From JAOUEA01 sp040882605 (lineage in GTDB: Bacteria; Actinomycetota; UBA4738; HRBIN12): a stretch of DNA of 64,000 bases. The translations under genes were made by a program, and so were the position numbers. This document shows, piece by piece, positions 56,028-64,000 of the stretch. Position 1 is the first letter of the stretch. Each line of letters begins with the position of its first letter. Under the pieces are notes generated by a model. It did no database searches, was not told where the DNA came from, and worked only from the letters and a program-made list of their open reading frames with translations. The stretch covers positions 1 to 64,000 of the forward strand of contig JBBEAY010000002.1 in the NCBI GenBank assembly GCA_040882605.1, in the 5' to 3' direction.

Positions 56028-58595
56028 ATGCCCCCTCGCACCGGCCAAGGAAGCGGCCAGGGAACCGGCCAGGGAACCGGCCAGGGAACCGGCCAGGGAA
56101 CCGGCCGAGCTTCCGGTCGTTCGGCCACACAAGGGATGGGACGGGCGCTGGCCCGAGCCGAACGAGGCAGCGCGCTCACTCTCGACGAGACGACAACGCT
56201 GTTCGGCGCGCGCCGCGACGACCTTCAGCGGCTGCTGTCGATCGCTTCCCGTCTGCGCGACCTCGGTCACGGCGAGACGATCACGTACTCGCGCAAGGTC
56301 TTCGTGCCGCTCACGATGCTCTGTCGCGATCACTGCCACTACTGCACCTTCGCCAAGCCGCCCGCCAAGCTCGAGGCGCCGTTCCTCACTCCCGAGCAAG
56401 CGATCGCGATCGCACGAGCCGGCGCAGAAGCCGGGTGCAAGGAGGCGCTGTTCACCCTGGGCGACCGGCCCGAGGACCGGTACGAGGTGGCGCGAGCATG
56501 GCTCGACGAACGCGGCTACGACTCGACGCTCGATTACGTGCGCGCGGTCGCGATCGGGGTGATCGAGGAAACCGGCCTCTTGCCCCACCTGAACCCGGGC
56601 GTCATGAGCTACGAGGAGATCGCCCGCCTCAAGCACGTGAGCGCCTCGATGGGCATCATGCTCGAGACCGCGAGCGACCGACTGTCTGCCAGAGGTGGCC
56701 CGCATTTCGGCTCGCCCGACAAGGCGCCCGCCGTGCGACTGCGTACGATCGAGGACGCCGGACGTCTCGCTGTGCCGTTCACCACGGGCATCCTCGTGGG
56801 CATCGGCGAGACCGAGCGCGAGCGGGCCGAAGCCTTGTTCGCGATCCGCGACATGCACCGGCGCTACCGGCACCTGCAGGAAGTGATCGTGCAGAACTTC
56901 CGGGCGAAGCCGGGCACGGCGATGCACGACTCGACAGAGCCCGGCGACGACGAGTTCCTCGCGGCCGTCGCAACCGCCCGAGTCGTGTTCGGGCCTCGCA
57001 TGCACGTGCAGGCGCCGCCGAACCTGTCCGATCCCGCGCAGCGGCTGCGGCTGCTCGATGCCGGCATCGACGACTGGGGCGGCGTCTCGCCGATCACGCC
57101 CGATCACGTGAACCCCGAGAAGCCATGGCCCTCGATCGAGGCCCTGCGCGCCACGACGGCGGCCCGCGGCAAGACGCTCCGCGAGCGCCTCACGATCTAT
57201 CCGGAGTTCGCGTCCAAGCCTGAGGCTTTTCTGTCCGCCAAGATGCGGGCGCCCGTTGAGGCGCTGCTCGGCGACGACGGCCGCGCGGTCGAAGGACAGC
57301 ATCCGCAGGCGACCTCGTGGCAGGACCCCGATGTCCGCTGGAAGCCGCGCACGATAGCCCTCACGTTCGCGAAGGCCGCCGACGCGGGTCTGCGCGACGA
57401 CGCCGACACCGTCTACGGCGAGACGGACCTGCCCGAGGCGACCCGGGCGTGGGCGCGCAGCCGGATCGAGCCCGAGCGGCTCGACGCCGAGATCCGATCG
57501 GCGCTCACGAGAGCCGAGGCGCATCGATCGATCACCGACGACGAAGCTCTGGCGCTCTTCCGCGCGGAGGGTGACGCGCTCGATGTCCTGTGCCGGGTCG
57601 CCGACGGCCTGCGTGCCGAGGCGGTCGGCAACGATGTCACATACGTCGTCAACCGCAACATCAACTTCACGAATGTCTGCTACGTCGGGTGTCGCTTCTG
57701 CGCCTTCGCTCAGCGTGAGGTCGACGAGGAGTCGTACACGCTCACGCTGAGAGAGGTCGCCGACAGGGCAGAGGAAGCGTGGATCAAGGGCGCGACCGAG
57801 GTCTGCATGCAAGGCGGTATCCACCCGGACCTGCCCGGTTCGTTCTACTTCGACGTCGTCGGCGCGGTGAAGCGGCGGACGCCCGAGATGCACGTGCACG
57901 CATTCAGTCCGATGGAGATCCTCAACGGCGCGACCAAGCTGGGCATCTCCTTCGAGGAGTTCCTCGCCGAGGCCAAGTCGCAAGGGCTCGGCACGATCCC
58001 CGGCACCGCCGCGGAGATCCTCGATGACGACGTGCGATGGGTGCTGACCAAAGGCAAGCTTCCCGCCGACACGTGGGAACAGATCGTTCGCACCGCGCAC
58101 GGGCTCGGCATCCGGAGCTCGAGCACGATCATGTTCGGCCACGTCGATGCGCCTCCGCATTGGGTGGCGCACATGCGTCGCATCGGGCGCATCCAAGCCG
58201 ACACCGGGGGGTTCACGGAGTTCGTGCCGCTTCCGTTCGTGCATCAGCACGCCCCGATCTACCTGTCGGGCAAGGCGCGGGCGGGCGCGAGCTTCGAGGA
58301 GAACCTGCGCATGCACGCGGTCGCGCGCATCATGCTCGACGGGCTGATCCCGAACATCCAGGTCTCGTGGGTGAAGCTCGGCGTCGATGCGTGTCAAGCG
58401 ATCCTGCGCTCGGGCGCCAACGACTTCGGCGGCACGCTGATGGAGGAGACGATCAGCCGCATGGCCGGCGCCGAATGGGGGATCGAGATGACGCCGGCGC
58501 AGTTCGACGACGCGATCGTCGCGATCGGACGGACGCCGGCGGTGCGCACCACGACCTACGGCCGGGTCGACGCCGGAGCTCGTCGCGCATCATGA
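56028..58595 (+). CDS. fbiC: FbiC: Fo synthase (CofG-CofH fusion)
   Basis: Builds the deazaflavin Fo from tyrosine and the ribityl-diaminouracil intermediate. An 855-residue fusion of two radical SAM halves. The CofG half (about 65-430) has CRDHCHYC (Cys99, Cys103, Cys106); the CofH half (about 500-850) has CYVGCRFC (Cys551, Cys555, Cys558). Both keep later barrel motifs (NPGVMSYEEIARLK; MQGGIHPDLPG; FVPLPFVHQHAPIY). An unusual N-terminal stretch of Gly-Thr/Ser-Gly-Gln repeats (about 6-26) is encoded by a 12-base tandem repeat. ATG 56028 follows TAGGCT by 7 bases. Confidence 0.96.
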   Translation: MPPRTGQGSGQGTGQGTGQGTGQGTGRASGRSATQGMGRALARAERGSALTLDETTTLFGARRDDLQRLLSIASRLRDLGHGETITYSRKVFVPLTMLCRDHCHYCTFAKPPAKLEAPFLTPEQAIAIARAGAEAGCKEALFTLGDRPEDRYEVARAWLDERGYDSTLDYVRAVAIGVIEETGLLPHLNPGVMSYEEIARLKHVSASMGIMLETASDRLSARGGPHFGSPDKAPAVRLRTIEDAGRLAVPFTTGILVGIGETERERAEALFAIRDMHRRYRHLQEVIVQNFRAKPGTAMHDSTEPGDDEFLAAVATARVVFGPRMHVQAPPNLSDPAQRLRLLDAGIDDWGGVSPITPDHVNPEKPWPSIEALRATTAARGKTLRERLTIYPEFASKPEAFLSAKMRAPVEALLGDDGRAVEGQHPQATSWQDPDVRWKPRTIALTFAKAADAGLRDDADTVYGETDLPEATRAWARSRIEPERLDAEIRSALTRAEAHRSITDDEALALFRAEGDALDVLCRVADGLRAEAVGNDVTYVVNRNINFTNVCYVGCRFCAFAQREVDEESYTLTLREVADRAEEAWIKGATEVCMQGGIHPDLPGSFYFDVVGAVKRRTPEMHVHAFSPMEILNGATKLGISFEEFLAEAKSQGLGTIPGTAAEILDDDVRWVLTKGKLPADTWEQIVRTAHGLGIRSSSTIMFGHVDAPPHWVAHMRRIGRIQADTGGFTEFVPLPFVHQHAPIYLSGKARAGASFEENLRMHAVARIMLDGLIPNIQVSWVKLGVDACQAILRSGANDFGGTLMEETISRMAGAEWGIEMTPAQFDDAIVAIGRTPAVRTTTYGRVDAGARRAS
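56049..56108. repeat. 12-base tandem repeat in the 5' end of fbiC
   Basis: Five units of GGAACCGGCCAG (the first has G for C at position 5, the last ends GA) run from 56049 to 56108 and encode Gly-Thr-Gly-Gln repeats. The frame is kept. Confidence 0.92.
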
Positions 58596-58782
58596 GCGAG
58601 CTCGCGATGATGGGGACTCGCCGAGCCGATGCGCTTGCACGACTTGCGAGTTGGCCGTCGGTTCGACACGATGGTCCGAAGGAACGAGGGATGAGGCAGG
58701 GAACTTCCTCGGCGCAGGACTTGTCACCGAGGCCGTTCTTCCTTCAGAATCACACCGATGTGATTTCGAGGGGGCAAATAGA

Positions 58783-59010
58783 ATGCATCACTACATCCCT
58801 TGGCAAGAACGAGCGCGGTGTCGCGAATACGACCCGGAGATCTTCTTCCCCGAGAAGGGAGGCTCATCGAGGGAGGCCAAGCGGATCTGCAGCGAGTGTC
58901 CCGTCCGCATCGAGTGCCTGAACTACGCCCTGAGACGCGACGAGCGTTACGGTGTCTGGGGCGGCATGAGTGAACGGGAGCGCCGACGCCTGAAACGCAT
59001 GGCGTCCTGA
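58783..59010 (+). CDS. WhiB-family iron-sulfur transcription regulator
   Basis: A 75-residue WhiB protein. The four cluster ligands are Cys13 (ARCREYDPEIFFP), Cys36, Cys39 (ICSECPV) and Cys45 (ECLNYAL), spacing typical of the family. The GVWGG turn and the basic C-terminal ERERRRLKRM helix for DNA binding follow. Position beside fbiA/fbiB and surface-glycan genes matches whiB2 of mycobacteria, a division regulator, but short WhiB proteins are hard to subtype by eye. A GAGGGGG ribosome site precedes ATG 58783. Confidence 0.93.
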   Translation: MHHYIPWQERARCREYDPEIFFPEKGGSSREAKRICSECPVRIECLNYALRRDERYGVWGGMSERERRRLKRMAS

Positions 59011-59069
59011 GAACGGCCACCACGGTTCAACGAACCGCTCGACGAGACAGCAGGGAAAGGGGAGGGGGC

Positions 59070-59361
59070 ATGGCAGCAGCCAAGAAGACGGCGGCACGCA
59101 AGAAGCCCGCCGCCAAGAANNNNNNNNNNNNNNNNNNNNNNNNNNNNNNNNNNNNNNNNNNNNNNNNNNNNNNNNNNNNNNNNNNNNNNNNNNNNNNNNN
59201 NNNNNNNNNNNNNNNNNNNGAAGACGGCAGCGCGCAAGCCGGCCGCCAAGAAGAAGACGGCGGCCAAGAAGAAGACGGCAGCGCGCAAGCCGGCCGCCAA
59301 GAAGAAGACGGCGGCCAAGAAGAAGTCGGCAACGCGCAAGCCGGCATCACGCAAGCGCTGA
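59070..59361 (+). CDS. Lys/Ala-rich repeat protein (histone H1-like tail), interrupted by a gap
   Basis: From ATG 59070, after a strong AAAGGGGAGGGGG site, the start reads MAAAKKTAARKKPAAKK. After the N run the frame continues as repeated KTAARKPAAKKKTAAKK units to the TGA at 59359-59361. The pattern is that of DNA-binding Lys/Ala/Pro tails in actinobacterial HU proteins and eukaryotic H1. No HU domain is visible, but one could lie in the gap. The visible bases do not keep frame across the 100 N, so the true gap length differs from 100. A strong terminator follows. Confidence 0.7.
59120..59219. other. Assembly gap of 100 N
   Basis: Exactly 100 N, a conventional placeholder for unknown gap length. 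The flanking sequence is a short-period Lys/Ala codon repeat, which explains the assembly failure. Confidence 0.98.
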
Positions 59362-59383
59362 TCGCATCCGTTTTCGCGATCTC

Positions 59384-59417
59384 GAAGGGGGGCCCTCAGC
59401 CCCCCTTCAGCTTTTTC
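59384..59417 (+). terminator. Intrinsic terminator after the Lys/Ala-rich gene
   Basis: GAAGGGGGGC (59384-59393) and GCCCCCCTTC (59399-59408) form a perfect 10-pair stem with loop CCTCA, followed by AGCTTTTT. One of the clearest terminators in the window. Confidence 0.85.
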
Positions 59418-59463
59418 CCGACGGCGCCGTGCTAGGCTCGCCGCCGCTCGAGGGAGCACTCGC

Positions 59464-62400
59464 ATGACCCAGTCGCCACCCGCCGCACCCGAGCGCGCGC
59501 CCACCGTGCTGGTCGTCTTGGTGGTTCGTGACGCAGCTGTCTGGCTCCGCGAGACCGTCGCGGCGCTCGCCGCTCAGACGTACCCGCGAACGGCGGTGCT
59601 CGGCGTCGACGACGCATCGAGCGACGATTCCCGTACGATCCTCGAGCAAGCGCTGGGCGAGCGCCGGGTGATGGCTCTGCCGCAGCCGCGCGGCTTCGCG
59701 GGCGCGTTCCGGGTGGCCATGGAGCAGCCGGCCGCCTCCGAGGCCGAATTGGTGCTGCTGCTGCACGACGACGCGGCGCTCGACCCCGATGCCGTGCAAC
59801 GGCTCGTCGAGGCGGCGGTGGGTCTTCCAGGCATCGACCACGTGGGCGTCGTCGGGTGCAAGATCGTCGATTGGCAAGAGCCTCGGCGGCTGCTCGACGT
59901 CGGACGCTCCGCCGACATCTTCGGCCACGCATACACCCCCTTGCAGGACGATGAGATCGATCAGGGACAGTTCGACCGGGTGCTCGAGGTGCTGAGCGTC
60001 TCGTCGGCGGCCATGCTCATCTCGCGCGACGCCTGGAAGAAAGCCGGGTTGCTCGACGGGCGGATCGCTGCTCGCCATCAGAGTCTCGACTTCTGCTGGC
60101 GGGCCCGCATCGCAGGGTTCCGGGTGGTCATGATGCCGCTCGCCCGAGCGCGACATCGCGATATCGGCCCGTCGGCCGATCACGACGCGCGCACGGGCCG
60201 GCACAGCCCGCGGTACGAGGAGGATCGCGCCGCGATCGCAACGATGCTGAAGAACTACGGGCTGGTCTCGCTGCTTTGGGTCACACCGCTCGCTCTGGCC
60301 CTGGGGGCGATCCGTCTGCTCTTCCTCACCCTCGCTCGTAGGTTCGAAGAGGCCTACGACCTGCTCGCGGCATGGGGCTGGAACCTCACGCACCTGCCGG
60401 GGACGCTCGCGCTCCGCAGGCGCATCCAGCGCGAGCGCAGAGCGAAGGATCGCGGGATCAGGCGGTTCATGGAAACCGCCGGCATCCGGTTGCCCAGGTG
60501 GTTCCAGACGGCAGAGCGCATCCTCGAGGAGCAGCGAGAGATCGATGAGCGCGACGACGGCGAGACCGCTTCGCGCAGGCTGCGAGATCGCACGGCCTCT
60601 CTGGTCGGTTCGCACCCCGTGATCGTCGGCGCCTTCGTCGGCATCGTGCTCGGCGCGTTGGTTGTCCGTGGCCTGCTCGGTCCCGAGCCTCTCGCGGGCG
60701 GTGTGCTGCCGGCGTTCCCCTCAGAACCCCAGGACTTCTGGGCGGAGCTGGCGTCGGTTTTCCGCACGACCGGGCTCGGTGGCTCGCTCCCGGCTTCCCC
60801 GGCCCTCGGCGCGCTCGGTGGTCTTTCTTGGCTCACGCTCGGCAGCACGGCGCTGGCGCAGAAAGTGCTGCTCGCCGGGGCCCCGTTGCTCGCTGCCATC
60901 CTCAGCTATCGTGCGGCCGCGCGTCTCACCGGCCGGCCGGGCCCCTCGGTGCTCGCATCGTGCGTGTACCTGCTCTGTGGGTTGACGATGTGGGCGTTCT
61001 CGCAAGGACGGCTCGACCTGCTGGTCGCGCTCGCGATCATGCCTGCCGTCTTCGAGCGGATCGAGACGGCCTTCGCGCCGGTCGAACCGCCTGATGGGCG
61101 GTGGCGTTTCGTCGCCGGGGTCGGGGTCACGATGGCGGTCCTCGTGGCGTTCGTGCCAGGGGCTGCGCTCGCGGTCGCGCTGCTCGTGGCGGTGCAACTG
61201 CTTGCGGGCTCGGCTCGCGCGCGCGGGCTCATGCTGATCACGCCGTCGGTCGCCGCAGCCGCGGTGCTCCTGTTCCCGTTCGTCCCCACGATGGTCGCCG
61301 GCGGCGGCGATGCGCTCATCTCGCAGGTCGGCACCACCGATCTCTCGCAGCTCGCCCGGCTCGCACCTGGACCGGGTCCGGGAACGTGGGTCGTGGCGTC
61401 GTTCCTTCCCATCGCCGCCTTCATCTCGTTCGCCCTGGTGGGTGCGGACCTGCGGGGGCGGGCGATCCGCGCGAGCCTCGCGGCGCTCGGGGGGGTCGCA
61501 CTGTCCTGGCTCTCGTCGGCCGGGTGGATGCCCGGGGCGCTGTCGAACCCCCTCTCGTACCTGGTCGTAGCGGCGGTCGCCGAGGTGATGCTGGTGGCCT
61601 ACGGGGTCTCGTCGGCGGCCACCGGTCTTGGCCGAGAAGCGTTCGGCATGCGCCAGGTGCTGACCGGCCTGCTCGTGATCGTGCTCGGCGGGGGTCTCGT
61701 GCTCCAGTCGATGGCAGCGCTGGTGGGAGGCTGGGCCGTGGGTGGACCCGAACAGGTTCCCGCTGCGTGGTCGGTGTTGCGAAGCACCTCCACCGGCAAC
61801 TACCGGGTCCTGTGGGTCGGCGGATTAACCGGCGAGCCGTTCCCGGCGCCCGGCGGCGATCCGTCGGGTCTCGTGCAGGCGGGTGCCGCCACGCTCCGTT
61901 ACGGGCTCACGGGACGCGACGGATCGCTGGCGATCGATCTCGCCCGTCCGACGGTGGGGCCTGGGCCCGACAGCTTGGCTCGGGCGCTCGACGAGATCCT
62001 GTCGGGCGGCACCCGCCACGGCGGCGCCCTGCTGGCCCCGTTCGGTGTGCGGTTCGTGATCGCGGGCGACGACGATCTTCCGGTTGAGGCAGGGGCCCTG
62101 CTCGACGCGCAAGTCGACCTCGACCTCGTGCCCGCCAGCGGGCTGACCGTCTATCGCAACGCCAACGCCCTCGGCCCCGCCGCCGTGCTCAACGACGACC
62201 CTGCATCGGCGGATGCGATGCGGGCGACGGCGCCGGCCGACATCGTCGCGACGTCGGTGCGCCGGGGATCCCAGCTCCGTGAGATCGGGGGAGGGTGGCA
62301 AGGAGGCCAGGGCATGGGCCCGGTTTTCGTCTCGACCGAGTTCCAGGGCGACTGGCAGCTGGAGGGCTCCGACGACGACCCCTTCACGGCATTCGGATGG

Positions 62401-62538
62401 GCCACGGGATTCGGCGTACAGAGCGCCCCGGTCACCGTGCGACACGGTTCGCAGCTGCCGGCCACGCTCCAGGTGTGGGTTCTCGCCGCGCTCTGGGCGA
62501 CCGCGCTGTGGTTCACCAGGAAGCCGGTGGCCCGGTGA
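59464..62538 (+). CDS. Large membrane protein with N-terminal family 2 glycosyltransferase domain
   Basis: A 1024-residue protein. Residues about 12-235 form a GT-A domain (VLVVLVVRDAAVWLRETVAA, GVDDASSDD, LHDDAALDPDAVQ, HQSLDFCWRARIAGF). It is followed by about twelve membrane helices (about 265-300 and 405-770) and a C-terminal extracytoplasmic region (about 780-1005), ending in a last helix with TRKPVAR. The design resembles the polyprenyl-sugar-using arabinofuranosyl/GT2-GT-C-like proteins of actinobacteria. A GAGGGAG site precedes ATG 59464; TAGGCT lies further upstream. Substrate is unknown. It overlaps the DUF5719 gene by 4 bases. Confidence 0.88.
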   Translation: MTQSPPAAPERAPTVLVVLVVRDAAVWLRETVAALAAQTYPRTAVLGVDDASSDDSRTILEQALGERRVMALPQPRGFAGAFRVAMEQPAASEAELVLLLHDDAALDPDAVQRLVEAAVGLPGIDHVGVVGCKIVDWQEPRRLLDVGRSADIFGHAYTPLQDDEIDQGQFDRVLEVLSVSSAAMLISRDAWKKAGLLDGRIAARHQSLDFCWRARIAGFRVVMMPLARARHRDIGPSADHDARTGRHSPRYEEDRAAIATMLKNYGLVSLLWVTPLALALGAIRLLFLTLARRFEEAYDLLAAWGWNLTHLPGTLALRRRIQRERRAKDRGIRRFMETAGIRLPRWFQTAERILEEQREIDERDDGETASRRLRDRTASLVGSHPVIVGAFVGIVLGALVVRGLLGPEPLAGGVLPAFPSEPQDFWAELASVFRTTGLGGSLPASPALGALGGLSWLTLGSTALAQKVLLAGAPLLAAILSYRAAARLTGRPGPSVLASCVYLLCGLTMWAFSQGRLDLLVALAIMPAVFERIETAFAPVEPPDGRWRFVAGVGVTMAVLVAFVPGAALAVALLVAVQLLAGSARARGLMLITPSVAAAAVLLFPFVPTMVAGGGDALISQVGTTDLSQLARLAPGPGPGTWVVASFLPIAAFISFALVGADLRGRAIRASLAALGGVALSWLSSAGWMPGALSNPLSYLVVAAVAEVMLVAYGVSSAATGLGREAFGMRQVLTGLLVIVLGGGLVLQSMAALVGGWAVGGPEQVPAAWSVLRSTSTGNYRVLWVGGLTGEPFPAPGGDPSGLVQAGAATLRYGLTGRDGSLAIDLARPTVGPGPDSLARALDEILSGGTRHGGALLAPFGVRFVIAGDDDLPVEAGALLDAQVDLDLVPASGLTVYRNANALGPAAVLNDDPASADAMRATAPADIVATSVRRGSQLREIGGGWQGGQGMGPVFVSTEFQGDWQLEGSDDDPFTAFGWATGFGVQSAPVTVRHGSQLPATLQVWVLAALWATALWFTRKPVAR

Positions 62539-63965
62539 AGGCGCGCGGCCAGGGGGTGCTGACCGTCGTGGTCGCCGGGGTCGTGGCGATCGGTGTGCTC
62601 TCACTCGACCGGCTCGGGCCGCGCCAGCCTTCGGGGGCTGCCCCGGCCACCGCGACATCGGCGACCTGGCTCTGTCCGCACGGTGGTGGCAAGGGGTATG
62701 AGGGCACCGTGTTCGTGGCCAACCCCGGTGATGCGCCGGTCACGGCGCGTGTCACCGAGCTCGACTCGGGCGCCGCCGCACGCGCGTCCGAGGTCCTCGT
62801 GCCGCCGGGCGCCCAGGTTGAGATCGATGTCTCCGCCTCAGAGCGAGCGGCGTCCACGTTCGTGGAGACGTTCGGAGGCTGGGTTGGGGTCGGCTGGCTC
62901 ATCCGCGGCGCGGAGGGGGAGGGGGGTGTCGGCGCCGAGCCGTGCGCTGCCGAGGCGGGCCGCGACTGGGTCTCCGCGGCGCCCACCACGGGTGAAGGGG
63001 ACGACGCCTACTTAGTGGTGATGAACCCCTTCGACACCGACGCCGTCTTCGACGTGGCCCTGTTCTCTACCGATCGCGCGCCAGTTCGTCACGCCAACCT
63101 CACCGACGTCACGGTGAAACCTCGTAGGAGCGCCGCGATCAGGTTGAACCTCTTCGCGCAGGGTGAAGTCGGGCTCGGCGTTTCGCTCGAGGTCTCCTCG
63201 GGCCGTGTGGCCGCCTCGACCCTGGTGGTGTCCGAGGGTCGTGGCATCGGCAGCGTGCTCGCCTCGGCGGCGCCGGCGCAACGGCAGGTACTGCTCACTT
63301 CCAGCGGCGTTGGGCGCTCGGTGCTGGCGGTGGCAGTTCCGACCGTGGTTGACGATCCGGCCACGGCCACGGCCACGGCCACGCCGCAGCCGCTCGGACA
63401 ACTCGGTTCGACTTTCACGGCGACCCTTCGCTCTCAGGATCCACCCCAGCCCGCCGGAGGCCTCGTCGATCAGGCGCAAGAGCCCGAGTCGGCGGCCACC
63501 TACCCGATCACGACCACGGGGGCATCGGCGGTCGACCTCGTGGTCAATCAAGGCGCGCCTCTCGTCGCGGCCCTGCGAACCGCAGGTGTGGGCCGGGATG
63601 GTGGGGCGACGGCGGGCTCGGTCGCGCCCGCCTCGTCGTGGGTGGTCACTCCGACCATCGCGGGTGATCCGGCCCGCCCCGGGCTGCTCCTGCTGAACCC
63701 CGGGGAATCGCCCGCCACGGTGACCATCACGAGCATCCCGGCGGAAGGGGCGGCCCCTTCAGAAACCACGGTGACGGTGCCCGAAGGGTCGGTTGCCGTG
63801 GTCGGGAGGGAGTTCCTCGAAGGTGTCGGCGCCGCATCGCTTCTCGTGATCGCCGAGGGCTCGCCGGTCGTCGCGCTCGGAGCTTCCACCTCGCTGGGCA
63901 ACGATGGTCTCTCGCTCTTGGGTCTCGCCGCCGGGGTGCCGATACCCCAAACCGATACCCCCTGA
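62535..63965 (+). CDS. DUF5719-like exported protein
   Basis: A 476-residue protein with one N-terminal membrane segment (about 8-26) and an extracytoplasmic part of repeated beta modules. Recurrent lines such as FVANPGDAPVTARVTELDS, LVVMNPFDTDAVFDVALFS and LLLNPGESPATVTITSIP give the family's repeated 'NPG' sandwich look. Residues about 275-283 hold a Thr/Ala dipeptide run from a 6-base repeat (near 63359-63382). It is translationally coupled to the large glycosyltransferase, and this pairing recurs in actinobacteria from memory. It is probably a partner of that enzyme outside the membrane. Confidence 0.85.
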   Translation: MKARGQGVLTVVVAGVVAIGVLSLDRLGPRQPSGAAPATATSATWLCPHGGGKGYEGTVFVANPGDAPVTARVTELDSGAAARASEVLVPPGAQVEIDVSASERAASTFVETFGGWVGVGWLIRGAEGEGGVGAEPCAAEAGRDWVSAAPTTGEGDDAYLVVMNPFDTDAVFDVALFSTDRAPVRHANLTDVTVKPRRSAAIRLNLFAQGEVGLGVSLEVSSGRVAASTLVVSEGRGIGSVLASAAPAQRQVLLTSSGVGRSVLAVAVPTVVDDPATATATATPQPLGQLGSTFTATLRSQDPPQPAGGLVDQAQEPESAATYPITTTGASAVDLVVNQGAPLVAALRTAGVGRDGGATAGSVAPASSWVVTPTIAGDPARPGLLLLNPGESPATVTITSIPAEGAAPSETTVTVPEGSVAVVGREFLEGVGAASLLVIAEGSPVVALGASTSLGNDGLSLLGLAAGVPIPQTDTP

Positions 63966-64000
63966 ACGGCCGACAAGAAGGGGTTGCGTCATCCCGTATC

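Noticed and set aside
55827..58397. Very long open frame on the minus strand opposite fbiC
   Set aside because: High-GC codon bias keeps antisense frames open; the plus strand encodes a complete FbiC with both radical SAM motifs.
58592..58921. Possible gene overlapping the fbiC stop by ATGA
   Set aside because: The frame has no recognisable domain and runs far into the WhiB gene; the overlap alone is not enough.
63359..63382. 6-base GGCCAC-type repeat in the DUF5719-like gene as a phase-variable tract
   Set aside because: The unit is a multiple of three, so slippage would not shift the frame, and only a few copies are present.

Overview
The window is high-GC DNA from an actinobacterium. Lineage evidence: a WhiB regulator, an FbiB-type CofE-nitroreductase fusion, an FbiC-type CofG/CofH fusion, an LCP protein with a LytR_C tail, a SpoIID protein with LGFP-like repeats, an RskA-like anti-sigma factor, a DUF5719-like protein, and many start codons placed 6-9 nt after a TAnnnT hexamer, the pattern of leaderless actinobacterial transcripts. 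The genus cannot be told from sequence alone. A run of exactly 100 N and an apparent IS21-type element end at base 1 suggest a scaffold from a draft or metagenome assembly. No rRNA, tRNA or CRISPR array was seen, and no gene-free stretch exceeds 300 bases.

Layout. 1-394: insertion sequence end and the gene remnant behind it. 647-1843: secreted M23 peptidase. 1914-9047 (minus): a tightly overlapping run with a CopC-CopD fusion, two related copper-context proteins, a CPBP protease and an orphan LivK-type lipoprotein. 9127-18993: mixed region with small paired genes (toxin-antitoxin type), a DUF234-type ATPase behind a repeat array, a 3-hydroxyacyl-CoA dehydrogenase, a Crp-like regulator divergent from an MFS-cNMP fusion, a DUF1028 protein, VapBC, a secreted M1 peptidase, a second RHH/PIN pair and a broken DUF433 gene. 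19056-21148: cytosolic subtilase plus GAF protein, divergent from a gene made of 15-residue repeats. This is my best candidate for an undescribed system. 21159-33414: second MFS-cNMP fusion, two glycosyltransferases, cupin, thioesterase, ABM-domain protein, aconitase, ECF sigma/anti-sigma pair, and a REC-GGDEF-like protein that has lost both active sites.

33577-52067 is a nearly unbroken plus-strand cell-surface polysaccharide cluster. It holds an LCP ligase, an RmlA-like nucleotidyltransferase, RmlB- and RmlD-like enzymes (no RmlC in the window), four glycosyltransferases, a methyltransferase, a Wzm/Wzt exporter, an SMR-like small transporter, a ManC-like nucleotidyltransferase and a SpoIID/LGFP protein. 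Most junctions overlap by 1 or 4 bases (ATGA, GTGA, TGATG), so translation is probably coupled. The likely product is a rhamnose-containing glycan made on a lipid carrier, exported by Wzm/Wzt and attached to the wall by the LCP protein.

52104-63965 holds two DUF3105 proteins, coenzyme F420 synthesis (FbiB and FbiA on minus, FbiC on plus, separated by only 28 bases), a WhiB regulator, a Lys/Ala-rich repeat protein interrupted by the gap, a large membrane glycosyltransferase and a DUF5719-like protein. From memory, M. tuberculosis also places whiB2, fbiA, fbiB, an rmlA-like gene, wbbL, rmlD and an LCP gene close together, so this neighbourhood appears to be ancient in the phylum.
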